Shown here piece after piece: positions 8,711-17,170 of a stretch of 64,000 nucleotides of DNA. Both the position numbers and the translations under genes were made by a program. Below the pieces are notes generated by a model. It was not told the DNA's origin, made no database searches, and saw only the letters and a program-made list of their open reading frames with translations. Each line of letters begins with the position of its first letter. Position 1 is the first letter of the stretch. Origin of the DNA: UBA966 sp046350355 (GTDB lineage Bacteria > Planctomycetota > Phycisphaerae > Phycisphaerales > SM1A02); assembly GCA_046350355.1 (NCBI GenBank), contig JAXMAN010000001.1, forward strand, positions 496,001 to 560,000. Direction: 5' to 3'.

Positions 8711-9757
8711 TCAGAACCGCCAGGTCACGAACGCGCCCAGCAACGCGTTGGGCGCGACGGTCGCGTCGCGCGGCGAGCGGCCGGCCGCGGTCTCGAGCTG
8801 GAGCTTCTCGTAGAAGGTAACGCCGATCACCAGGTCGGCGCGCAGCGAGGGCAGGATGTCGTAGCCGACCGCGCCGATGGCGGCCCAGCTCTGGTCCTCG
8901 CCGACGCCGTTGTTGAGCAGCGGGTCGGTGTTCTGCCCGAGGCGGAAGCGGCGCTGCTGCCAGCCGACGCCGATGCTCGCGTCCAGCGGGGAATCCTTCG
9001 GCTCCCACGCCACGTCGATGCCCACGAAGGGGCTCGCGGGCGGGCGGCGGATCGTGGAGACAACCCACTCCTCGGCGAAGCGGATGTGCACGACGGGGAC
9101 CGGGATGACGATCGGATCGTCCTCGATCTGCGTCACGCCCAGCACGCCCAGGCCCAGGATGAAGTCCTTCTGCGGCGTCCAGCTCAGGCTCGCGATGCCG
9201 CCGCCGTACAGGCTGCTGCCGACATCCGCGTTGGTCTCGCCCGCGACGCCGAAGATGCCGCCGGCCATGATCGCCCACTCCGGCGCAAGCTGGTACGAGC
9301 CGCGAAGCTGCACGCCCAGCAGGTTGACGCTTCCGAAGGGATCGTTCGTGCCCAGGCTGCTCGTGCCGCGCCAGTGGTACCAGTCGAACTCGTAGCCCAT
9401 CGAGAGGACGAGGTTGAAGTCGCCGGACTGGACCAGCCGCGATGAGAGGCTCGCGTAGAAGCGGTCGGCGCTCATCGAGGCGCCGTTGTCGATGCCCGCG
9501 CTGAACTGGTGGAGGTAGCCGCCGCCGACGGCGAAGCGCGGCGTCTCCTGCCCCTGCACCGCCGAGGGCCAGAGCTGGTCGGAGGCCGCGCCGCTGGCGG
9601 GCGCGCCGGTCGCGGAGGTCGAGACGGTCGTCTCCGGCGCGGCCGCGGCCTGGACCGCAGGCGAATTCGCGGCCGCCGCCGCCGTCTGCTGCTGCGCGGC
9701 CGCGGGCGCTGCCGCGGCGCATGCGATCGCCACCACGCTGAGGTCTCGGAGATTCAT
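8711..9757 (-). CDS. Outer-membrane beta-barrel protein of unknown function
   Basis: The 348-residue product has a signal peptide (MNLRDLSVVAIACAAAAPAAAQ) and an Ala/Thr-rich stretch. It then alternates amphipathic strands such as FAVGGGYLHQFSAG and ASLSWTPQKDFILGLG, and ends with the aromatic terminus FVTWRF typical of barrel insertion signals. It resembles planctomycete beta-barrel proteins of the DUF6268 type, but the assignment is tentative and the cargo is unknown. The start at 9757 is chosen because it precedes the signal peptide and has TACGAT 7 nt upstream; a longer in-frame start at 9832 lacks both. It is divergent from the clpP cluster. Confidence 0.75.
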   Translation of the reverse strand: MNLRDLSVVAIACAAAAPAAAQQQTAAAAANSPAVQAAAAPETTVSTSATGAPASGAASDQLWPSAVQGQETPRFAVGGGYLHQFSAGIDNGASMSADRFYASLSSRLVQSGDFNLVLSMGYEFDWYHWRGTSSLGTNDPFGSVNLLGVQLRGSYQLAPEWAIMAGGIFGVAGETNADVGSSLYGGGIASLSWTPQKDFILGLGVLGVTQIEDDPIVIPVPVVHIRFAEEWVVSTIRRPPASPFVGIDVAWEPKDSPLDASIGVGWQQRRFRLGQNTDPLLNNGVGEDQSWAAIGAVGYDILPSLRADLVIGVTFYEKLQLETAAGRSPRDATVAPNALLGAFVTWRF

Positions 9758-9764
9758 CGCGCGG

Positions 9765-9770
9765 ATCGTA
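9765..9770 (-). promoter_or_regulatory. Putative -10 box of the outer-membrane gene
   Basis: On the minus strand TACGAT lies exactly 7 nt before the ATG at 9757. It is the same hexamer as found before moxR and the tRNA gene. No Shine-Dalgarno sequence is present. Confidence 0.5.
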
Positions 9771-9826
9771 GGCAACTCCGCGAAAGTCGCGACGCGATCC
9801 TGCCGATAGGCGCTTCGGTCGAGGGC

Positions 9827-9832
9827 TATCAT
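9827..9832 (+). promoter_or_regulatory. Putative -10 box of the clpP operon
   Basis: TATCAT lies 93 nt before clpP1. Unlike most units here, it would leave a leader of about 85 nt, with a Shine-Dalgarno sequence in front of clpP1. An ATG 3 nt after the box opens an in-frame 30-codon N-terminal extension, but it is too close to the box to be transcribed. Confidence 0.4.
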
Positions 9833-9925
9833 CCGATGCCCGCGGCCGCGTCACGGCCCCAGCGGCCCCCGCGGGCCACGCGGACGCAGCCAGCGCCGCA
9901 TCCGCGGCATCGCAACGAGGAACGC

Positions 9926-10621
9926 ATGCACCTGAATCTCCCGACCGGCCACTACTCCAACGGCATCCACGGCGGCATGGCCGCCACGCCCGAGACCCTC
10001 GCGGCGGCCGGCATCGGCCGCGGCATGGTCCGGCCGGACATCCTCGCCAGCGTCGCCTACCAGCGCACCCGCGAGATGACCATCGACGAGCTCCTGCTCG
10101 AGAACCGCGTCGTCTTCCTCATCGGCGAGATCAACCACGCCTCCGCGGCGCGCGTGATCATGCAGATGCTCTACCTGGAGAACCAGAAGCGCGGCCAGGA
10201 CATCAACTTCTACATCAACAGCCCCGGCGGCTCGGTCGACGACACGCTGGCGATCTACGACACGATGCAGTTCATCAGCAGCGAGGTCGCCACCTACTGC
10301 ATCGGCCGCGCCTACTCGGGCGGCGCCGTGCTCCTGGCCGTCGGCCAGAAGGGCAAGCGCATCATCCTGCCCCACGCCAAGGTGATGATCCACCAGCCCC
10401 ACGGCGGCGTCGGCGGCCAGACCACCGACATCCAGATCCAGGCCGAGCTCATCCTCAAGATGAAGCGCCAGCTCAACGAGATCCTCGCGCGCCACAGCGG
10501 CCAGCCCGTCGAGCGCGTGACCAAGGACGCCGAGCGCGACAAGTACTTCAGCGCCGAGGAGGCCAAGGCCTACGGCCTGGTCGACGACGTCGCCACCTTC
10601 CCCGAGAAGGGCAAGCGTTGA
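9926..10621 (+). CDS. clpP: ATP-dependent Clp protease proteolytic subunit, first paralogue
   Basis: ClpP forms the barrel-shaped serine protease that degrades proteins fed by Clp ATPases in the cytosol. The 231-residue protein keeps the catalytic triad: Ser131 in CIGRAYSGGAVLL, His156 in MIHQPHGG and Asp205 in ERDKYFSAEEA. The segment around Ser is YSGG instead of the usual ASMG, so the active-site loop is unusual although Ser itself is conserved. A roughly 40-residue Gly-rich N-terminal leader precedes the mature fold and could be a propeptide. The start at 9926 has the Shine-Dalgarno sequence ACGAGGA. clpP2 overlaps its stop codon. Confidence 0.93.
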   Translation: MHLNLPTGHYSNGIHGGMAATPETLAAAGIGRGMVRPDILASVAYQRTREMTIDELLLENRVVFLIGEINHASAARVIMQMLYLENQKRGQDINFYINSPGGSVDDTLAIYDTMQFISSEVATYCIGRAYSGGAVLLAVGQKGKRIILPHAKVMIHQPHGGVGGQTTDIQIQAELILKMKRQLNEILARHSGQPVERVTKDAERDKYFSAEEAKAYGLVDDVATFPEKGKR

Positions 10622-11334
10622 CGCAGTCCCGCACCTGGGAGACCGTCTGGTCGATCGCGCCGAGCTCCGCCTGGACGCCCGGCCGCGACGACGAGGACGA
10701 CGACGACGACGGCCCGCTGCCGGCGGGCGTCCCGCTCGTCGTCGACAAGCGCGGCAAGAGCGAGGAGCTCGTCGACCTCTACAGCCGGCTGCTGCGCGAC
10801 CGCGTGGTCTTCGTCGGCGGCCCGATCTCGCGCCCGCTGGCGGGCGTGGTGACGGCGCAGATCCTCTACCTCTCGCACGAGGATCCCGCCGCCGAGATCA
10901 GCATGTACATCAACAGCCCCGGCGGCTCGATCACCGACGGGCTCGCGATCATCGACACGATGCGCTCGATCCCGTGCCCGGTCGCGACGTACATCGTCGG
11001 CCAGGCCGCGAGCATGGCCAGCGTGATCGCCACCTGCGGCACCAAGGGCCGCCGCTTCGCGCTGCGCCACGCCGAGAACCTGATGCACCAGGGGCGCATC
11101 GGCGGCTTCTCCGGCCAGGCGACCGACATCGAGATCTTCACGCGCCAGATGTCCCGCATCGAGGACGTCTGCAACCGCCTCTACGCCGAGGCCACCGGCC
11201 AGACGATGGAGCGCATCGCCGCCGACTGCGACCGCGACCTGTGGCTGAACGCGCAGGAGATGCTCGCCTACGGCCTCGTCGACCGCATCATCGAGCGCAT
11301 GCCGCTGCCCGAGGCCGGCGCCCCCGCCGCCTGA
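10618..11334 (+). CDS. clpP: Clp protease proteolytic subunit, second paralogue
   Basis: This 238-residue ClpP paralogue keeps a complete triad: Ser132 in GQAASMAS, His157 in NLMHQGRI and Asp207 in DRDLWLNAQEM. The start is a TTG overlapping the clpP1 stop as TTGA; no ATG precedes the fold, so translation is probably coupled. The N-terminus carries an acidic run (DDEDDDDDG, about residues 24-32) absent from its neighbours, which may be processed or may gate the axial pore. It is more like clpP3 than clpP1, suggesting that two ring types could assemble. Confidence 0.9.
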   Translation: MTQSRTWETVWSIAPSSAWTPGRDDEDDDDDGPLPAGVPLVVDKRGKSEELVDLYSRLLRDRVVFVGGPISRPLAGVVTAQILYLSHEDPAAEISMYINSPGGSITDGLAIIDTMRSIPCPVATYIVGQAASMASVIATCGTKGRRFALRHAENLMHQGRIGGFSGQATDIEIFTRQMSRIEDVCNRLYAEATGQTMERIAADCDRDLWLNAQEMLAYGLVDRIIERMPLPEAGAPAA

Positions 11335-11357
11335 ACCGCACGAACGAAGGAACACGC

Positions 11358-11954
11358 ATGACCCTGATCCCGATCGTCATCGAGAAGACCGGCCGCGGCG
11401 AGCGCGCCTACGACATCTACAGCCGCCTGCTCAACGACCGCATCGTCTTCCTGGGCGGCGGCGTGAGCGACCAGCTCGCGAACCTCATCGTCGCGCAGCT
11501 GCTCTTCCTCGCCAACGAGGACCCCAAGGCGGAGATCAGCCTCTACGTGAACAGCCCGGGCGGCAGCGTCAGCGCGGGCCTGGGCATCGTCGACACGATG
11601 CGCTTCATCCCGTGCCCGGTGGCCACCTACATCATCGGGCAGGCCGCGAGCATGGGCAGCGTCATCGCGACCAGCGGCACCAAGGGCCGCCGCTTCGCGC
11701 TCCCGCACGCCGAGAACCTCATGCACCAGCCGCTCATCCCGGGGGTCATCGAGGGCCAGGCGACCGACCTCGAGATCCAGGCGCGCCACATCCTGCGCCT
11801 GCGCGACCAGATCTACCGCATCTACGCGGACACCACCGGCCAGACCGTCGAGAAGGTCCACGCCGACTGCGAGCGCGACAAGTGGCTGAACTCGCAGGAG
11901 ATGCTCGAGTACGGCCTGATCGACAAGGTGCTGGACCGCCTGCCCGGGAAGTAG
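11358..11954 (+). CDS. clpP: Clp protease proteolytic subunit, third paralogue
   Basis: The 198-residue ClpP is the most canonical of the three. Ser98 lies in GQAASMGSV, His123 in NLMHQPLI and Asp174 in ERDKWLNSQEM. It starts MTLIPIVIEKTGRGERAYDIYSR, the usual ClpP N-terminus, with the Shine-Dalgarno GAAGGA 7 nt before the ATG. It lies 23 nt after clpP2, in the same operon. No clpX or other Clp ATPase is adjacent, so the partner ATPase must be encoded elsewhere. Confidence 0.95.
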   Translation: MTLIPIVIEKTGRGERAYDIYSRLLNDRIVFLGGGVSDQLANLIVAQLLFLANEDPKAEISLYVNSPGGSVSAGLGIVDTMRFIPCPVATYIIGQAASMGSVIATSGTKGRRFALPHAENLMHQPLIPGVIEGQATDLEIQARHILRLRDQIYRIYADTTGQTVEKVHADCERDKWLNSQEMLEYGLIDKVLDRLPGK

Positions 11955-11978
11955 TTCCCGGCAGGGGGGCTTTCCCCG

Positions 11979-11984
11979 TACGAT
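11979..11984 (+). promoter_or_regulatory. Putative -10 box of moxR
   Basis: TACGAT lies 7 nt before the ATG at 11992, without a Shine-Dalgarno sequence. This suggests a separate promoter for moxR just after the clpP cluster. Confidence 0.5.
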
Positions 11985-11991
11985 CGGACGC

Positions 11992-13005
<1,014 letters not shown>

Positions 13006-13009
13006 CCAC

Positions 13010-13025
13010 CGGCGCGGACGCGCCG
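13010..13025 (+). terminator. Short GC hairpin after moxR
   Basis: CGGCGC pairs with GCGCCG across a GGAC tetraloop, 5 nt after the moxR stop codon. There is no U-tract, so it is only a weak terminator candidate. Confidence 0.3.
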
Positions 13026-13063
13026 CGCGGCGCGGCGCCCGCGCCCCATCGCCAGGATCCACC

Positions 13064-14212
13064 GTGCTCGTCTCGCAGGCCCAGTCCTTCCGTCAGCAGG
13101 AGCGGCTGGCGATCACGCTGGCGTGGGTCGCCGGCTTCGTGAACGTCGTCGGCCTCTTCGCCTGCGGCGTCGCGGTCTCGCATGTCTCGGGGACGACGAG
13201 CGCGCTCGGGCGCGACGCGAGCGAGATGCACTGGGACCTCGCGATGCTGGGGTGCTTCGTGCTCGCCTGCTTCCTCGGCGGCGCGGTGGCCAGCGGCGTC
13301 GCGACGGACCACGCGCGCATCCGCGGCTGGAAGTCCATCTACGTGCTGCCGATGGCGATCGAGGCGCTCGCGCTGGTGGTCTTCGGCTTCCTGGTCTCGC
13401 GCCATTCGGGCGCGGAGCACGCGACGGGCACGCTGCAGCTCCTGCTGGCGGGGACGGCGTGCTTCGCGATGGGGCTGCAGAACGCGACGATCACGCGCAT
13501 CAGCGGAGGCGTCGTGCGCACCACGCACGTCACGGGCGTGCTCACCGATCTCGGGCTGGAGCTCGCGCACCTGGCGCACCGGCGCGAGGGCGGGCCGCGC
13601 GGGATCGAGGTCCCCTCCGGCATCTCGCGGCGCGAGCGCGTCGCGCTGCTGGCGAGCATCCTGGGCAGCTTCGCCTTTGGCGCGGCGCTCGGCACCGTCC
13701 TCCACGACCGCTACCCCGCGTGGGCGATGGCGGCGCCGGTGCTCTTCCTGCTCTGGATCATCCTGCAGGACACGCTGCGACCGATCGCGGACCTGCAGCC
13801 GGACGAGCTCGTCGCGCGCAGCGTCGGCGTCGAGCTGCCGCGCAGCATCGCGGTCTTCGCGCTCAAGACGGGATCGAGCCGCCGCGGCGGCGTCCACCGC
13901 CTGCCGAACCTGCACGCATGGGTCGACCGGCTGGATCCGTGGATCGAGGCGGTCGTCATCGATCTCTCCGCCGCCGACGACGTCGAGCTCGAGGGCGCGC
14001 AGGAGCTGCGCAGCATCGCCGAGCGCCTGCAGCGCTCGCGCCGCGCGCTGGTGCTCACCGGCGTGGATCCGCGGCGCTTCGAGTCGCTGCGCCAATGCGG
14101 AGTACTTGCTGTGATGCCGCTCGGAAGCGTTGTGGCTGACCTCGATCTGGCCGTCGCCTTCGCGCTGGCGCACATTGAGGCGATCTCGGAGAGCGCCCAT
14201 CAGGCTAGATAA
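13064..14212 (+). CDS. DUF1275 (YoaK-like) membrane protein fused to a C-terminal STAS-like domain
   Basis: The first 240 or so residues of this 382-residue protein form a DUF1275 membrane domain with about six hydrophobic helices; the family motifs WVAGFVNVVGL, VSHVSGTTS and MGLQNATITRISG are visible. The last 120 residues look like a STAS domain: FALKTGSS, VVIDLSAADDVELEGAQELRSI, RRALVLTGVDPRRFESLRQCGV. STAS domains are known from anion transporters and anti-sigma antagonists, so this may be a regulated transporter; the substrate is unknown. The GTG start has AGGA 6 nt upstream. Codon use in the last 40 or so codons is visibly less GC-rich and passes into the following insert. Confidence 0.75.
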   Translation: MLVSQAQSFRQQERLAITLAWVAGFVNVVGLFACGVAVSHVSGTTSALGRDASEMHWDLAMLGCFVLACFLGGAVASGVATDHARIRGWKSIYVLPMAIEALALVVFGFLVSRHSGAEHATGTLQLLLAGTACFAMGLQNATITRISGGVVRTTHVTGVLTDLGLELAHLAHRREGGPRGIEVPSGISRRERVALLASILGSFAFGAALGTVLHDRYPAWAMAAPVLFLLWIILQDTLRPIADLQPDELVARSVGVELPRSIAVFALKTGSSRRGGVHRLPNLHAWVDRLDPWIEAVVIDLSAADDVELEGAQELRSIAERLQRSRRALVLTGVDPRRFESLRQCGVLAVMPLGSVVADLDLAVAFALAHIEAISESAHQAR

Positions 14213-14222
14213 CTCTCTGGCT

Positions 14223-14284
14223 GGCCTGTCTAACTTATCGGATCCGATCGAGCGGGGGTTAGGCAAGAACCCGACGGACAGGCC
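14223..14284. repeat. Inverted repeat after the DUF1275-STAS gene
   Basis: GGCCTGTC (14223-14230) is the exact reverse complement of GACAGGCC (14277-14284). Between the arms lie smaller stems, CTAAC/GTTAG or GGGTT/AACCC, and the palindrome CGGATCCG. It could be a terminator, or a boundary structure of the AT-richer insert. Confidence 0.4.
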
Positions 14285-14333
14285 GTCCCGAGGGATCTCT
14301 AGCAGAAACTACGCAAGTCTATTGCGATGTCGC

Positions 14334-14339
14334 TATACT
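14334..14339 (+). promoter_or_regulatory. Putative -10 box of the AAA ATPase gene
   Basis: TATACT lies 38 nt before the ATG at 14378, giving a leader of about 30 nt that carries a CCGGAGG Shine-Dalgarno site. This differs from the near-leaderless layout of the host genes in the window. Confidence 0.4.
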
Positions 14340-14377
14340 GCCGTAGTGATCACTAGATTTGTGCAGCCGGAGGCCCC

Positions 14378-15562
14378 ATGGATCCCGTGAGAAACCCATT
14401 CGCGCCCGGTGCCGGGAGCCGGCCTCCTGAGCTCGCGGGTCGCGAGACCATTCTTCGGGAAGCGAACACAGCTATCCAGAGGGCTTTGCTGGGCAAGGCC
14501 AGCCGATCTCAGATGCTGCTGGGCCTGCGTGGCGTCGGTAAGACGGTTCTGCTGAGCAAGATAGAGGAGATGGCACAGTCAGCCGGGCATGTGACATCGT
14601 CTATCGAGGCGCCGGAAGGCAAATCGCTTGGCGAATTGCTGGTGCCCAGGGTGAACCAAGCCTTGAGGAAGCTCTCTGCATCGGAAAACGCGAAGGCCAA
14701 GGCTCATCAGGCGCTTCAGGCTTTGCGTTCATTCGCGGCGGCGTTCAAGGTCTCGTACGGGGAGGCGTCCATCTCGGTAGATGCCGAGGCTGGTGTCGCC
14801 GACAGCGGAGACATTGAGGCCGACCTCTCCGAGCTCTTTGTGCGGGTAGGCGAAGCAGCGAAGGCAGCGGGAAAGGCATGGACTCTTCTCATTGATGAAG
14901 TTCAGTATCTCTGCTCTGCAGACTTGGCGGCGATCATTGTTGCCCTCCACAAGGTGAACCAGAAGGACCTGCCGGTTCTGTTCTTTGGCGCGGGGCTCCC
15001 GCAGGTTGCGGCGCTCTCGGGCGACGCAAAGTCGTACGCAGAGAGGCTGTTTCACTACCCGGCGGTTGGCGCACTTGGAGAAGCCGATGCGAAGACCGCC
15101 ATCCGTCAGCCAATTGAAGGTGAGGGCAAGGGAATCGATGAAGATGCGCTGGATGAGATCCTCGCGAAGACCCAGGGATATCCGTACTATTTGCAGGAGT
15201 GGGGCTACCAATGCTGGAACATCTCGGCAGGGCCGCGAATCACGCTCGCGGATGCCTCGGCGGCTGCAGGGGAAGCAACTAAGCGATTGGATGATGGGTT
15301 TTTCAAAGTGCGCTTTGATCGGCTGACGCCAAAGGAGCGCGAGTACGTGATCGCAATGGCCAAGCTTGGGCCGGGCCCGTATAGGTCGTCAGACGTCGCG
15401 ACTGCTTTGGACGAGACGCCTCAAAGTTTGGGGCCAAGACGATCGCAGATCATTAGCAAAGGAATGATCTACAGTCCTTCTCACGGCGACATTGCATTCA
15501 CAGTGCCGATGTTCAGTGAGTACTTGATTCGCAATTACGTGAAGAAGCCGGGCAAGTCCTAG
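14378..15562 (+). CDS. AAA family ATPase with C-terminal winged-helix-like region
   Basis: The 394-residue ATPase begins with NPFAPGAGSRPPELAGRE, a signature of a widespread but poorly characterised AAA/STAND-like ATPase family. Walker A is GLRGVGKT (residues 49-56) and Walker B is TLLIDEVQ (169-176), with a sensor-like VLFFGAGLPQV after it. The last 90 residues (LTPKEREYVIAMAKLG...SQIISKGMIYSPSHGDIAFTVP; middle omitted) look like a winged helix-turn-helix, a layout seen in ORC/Cdc6-like ATPases and in some defence or toxin-antitoxin ATPases. Its codon use is unlike the flanking genes. No specific function can be assigned. The ATG has the strong Shine-Dalgarno CCGGAGG. Confidence 0.8.
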   Translation: MDPVRNPFAPGAGSRPPELAGRETILREANTAIQRALLGKASRSQMLLGLRGVGKTVLLSKIEEMAQSAGHVTSSIEAPEGKSLGELLVPRVNQALRKLSASENAKAKAHQALQALRSFAAAFKVSYGEASISVDAEAGVADSGDIEADLSELFVRVGEAAKAAGKAWTLLIDEVQYLCSADLAAIIVALHKVNQKDLPVLFFGAGLPQVAALSGDAKSYAERLFHYPAVGALGEADAKTAIRQPIEGEGKGIDEDALDEILAKTQGYPYYLQEWGYQCWNISAGPRITLADASAAAGEATKRLDDGFFKVRFDRLTPKEREYVIAMAKLGPGPYRSSDVATALDETPQSLGPRRSQIISKGMIYSPSHGDIAFTVPMFSEYLIRNYVKKPGKS

Positions 15563-15671
15563 CACGCGCGGTGGTCGGAGAGGCGATATGTGCCGCCTAG
15601 CATCTTCTTGATGGGGATCCTCCACAGGGTCTCCGTTTGGCTCTCAGTCGGACGCGCGGAGGCTTTGAACC

Positions 15672-17030
15672 GTGGGCTGGTACATCCGCAAGGGGATCAA
15701 CTTCGGGCCCTTCCGACTAAACCTGTCCAAGTCAGGGCTCGGGGCCTCTGTCGGAGTGAAGGGTGCGCGCGTCTCGGTGGGGCCACGCGGGTCGTTCATT
15801 CATCTTGGGCGGTACGGCGTTTACTACCGGGAGAGGATTGAGTGGGAACGGCTCCGGTCCCAGCGCATCGCGTCAGGCGACGGGAGAAGCACATCGGCAG
15901 GCGGGACAGGATCCCAGTTGCCCCGGGCGGATCCGGGACCGTTCAACGACGCCTCGGGAAGGGGCGTGATCGACCAGATCAATGCGGCGTATGGCGAGAT
16001 CCCGATCTGGCCGTTCGTGTTTCTGCCCGCTCTCGTGCTGCCGTTCATCCTGCTGTTCTTGAATCCGCTTGTAGCGATCGGGTGCGCGATTTTCGGAGCG
16101 CTCTGCACGACACTCGCAATCCGGCGTGACAACCGAAAGCGGACCGCCTTTCTGCTCTTCGAGCTTTCGGGCGCGGCCGAGAGCAGGTTTGACCTCATCA
16201 ATAAGGCGGTCACGGGACTGGCGCAGACGGCCCGACTCTGGCGGATGACAGCAACTCAGCCAAACCTGGACTGGAAGCGCAACGCCGGCGCGAACCACAT
16301 TGTCCGACGTGGTGCCGCATGGATCGGATTCCGGCTTCCGCATCGCGTCGCATCCAACATCATCCCTTGGTGTGTCAACCTCGGAGACATCGACCTCTAC
16401 TTCTTCCCTGACAGAGTCCTCGTCAAGCAGGGATCGCGATTCGCGGCGGTCAGTTATGAATCTCTCCGGGTCGAGTTCGCGACCTCTCGGTACATCGAAG
16501 CCGAGGTCGTTCCTCCGGACGCCGTGATCGTCGACCAGACCTGGCAGTACTTGAGACGAGATGGCGGGCCTGATCGTCGCTTTGCCAACAACCGACAATT
16601 GCCAGTGGTCATGTATGGCCTCCTCAGGATCCAGTCTGCTGGGGGTCTCGATCTGAGTCTGCAGGTGTCAAACGTGCGGATTGCAGAGTGGTTCGCACAT
16701 GCGTTTCCCGCGGCGGCCGGTTCCCCTTCAAGTGCGGGAGATGCGGCAAGGGGGGCGACGGCGTCCGCCTCCGGTCGCCGATCGAGTCAGAGGGAGCTGC
16801 CGGCAGATGTGGTCGCGGCGTATCAGCAGTTCGACCTACCTCCGGGTGCCCCTCTTGATCAGGTTGAGTCCACGTTTCGTGAACTTGCGAAGCGCTATCA
16901 CCCCGACCGTGTGCAACACCTCAGCCGAAGCGTTCGGAAACTTGCAGAAGCTCGAATGCGGGACCTTATCGCAGCGAGAGATCGAATCAGGCGCCATTTG
17001 GCCGACTCCGGCTCCGGCCCGCGCACCTGA
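15672..17030 (+). CDS. DUF4236 protein with two membrane segments and a C-terminal J domain
   Basis: The 452-residue product starts with a DUF4236 domain (about residues 1-52: YIRKGINFGPFRLNLSKSGL, ASVGVKGARVSVGPRG). A hydrophobic hairpin (about 112-150, two segments) anchors it to the membrane. A middle domain of roughly 200 residues (IDLYFFPDRVLVKQGSRFAAVSYESL) is unassigned. The C-terminus (about 378-445) is a J domain with the Hsp70-stimulating HPD motif in AKRYHPDRVQ. This suggests a membrane-tethered DnaJ-type co-chaperone. The start is GTG. The gene follows the AAA ATPase by 109 nt and shares its atypical composition, so the two may work together; this is inference. Confidence 0.7.
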   Translation: MGWYIRKGINFGPFRLNLSKSGLGASVGVKGARVSVGPRGSFIHLGRYGVYYRERIEWERLRSQRIASGDGRSTSAGGTGSQLPRADPGPFNDASGRGVIDQINAAYGEIPIWPFVFLPALVLPFILLFLNPLVAIGCAIFGALCTTLAIRRDNRKRTAFLLFELSGAAESRFDLINKAVTGLAQTARLWRMTATQPNLDWKRNAGANHIVRRGAAWIGFRLPHRVASNIIPWCVNLGDIDLYFFPDRVLVKQGSRFAAVSYESLRVEFATSRYIEAEVVPPDAVIVDQTWQYLRRDGGPDRRFANNRQLPVVMYGLLRIQSAGGLDLSLQVSNVRIAEWFAHAFPAAAGSPSSAGDAARGATASASGRRSSQRELPADVVAAYQQFDLPPGAPLDQVESTFRELAKRYHPDRVQHLSRSVRKLAEARMRDLIAARDRIRRHLADSGSGPRT

Positions 17031-17170
17031 ACCACTGAGGTTGGCGGGCTCCGTCCAGATCCGCACCTAGGCCTGTGTCACCACAATCTCCGCAGAGTTA
17101 CAGGGTGCATGGCTGCCCCCCAACTCTGTTGCACGTGCGGCGCAATACTCAACGCCAACAGTGGATGTGC

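Larger units (their letters stand above)
14090..17165. other. AT-richer two-gene insert, probably acquired horizontally
   Basis: From about 14,090 to 17,165 the third codon positions are mixed, and AT-containing words are far commoner than in the flanking DNA. The insert holds an AAA ATPase gene and a DUF4236/J-domain gene. It lies between the DUF1275-STAS gene and the histidine kinase. No integrase, transposase or clear long direct repeat is visible at the edges, so its mode of transfer is unknown. Confidence 0.6.

Noticed and set aside
5160..9854. 1564-codon minus-strand open frame opposite addA
   Set aside because: No recognisable domain; a typical shadow frame in very GC-rich DNA opposite a gene with all helicase motifs.
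14090..17165. Integrated phage or transposon
   Set aside because: No integrase, transposase, or clear direct repeats are visible; only the composition and gene content suggest transfer.
17109..17165. Small plus-strand gene coding for a CCTCG-type zinc ribbon
   Set aside because: The frame runs on into the antisense of the histidine kinase with no stop, and there is no supporting start site.
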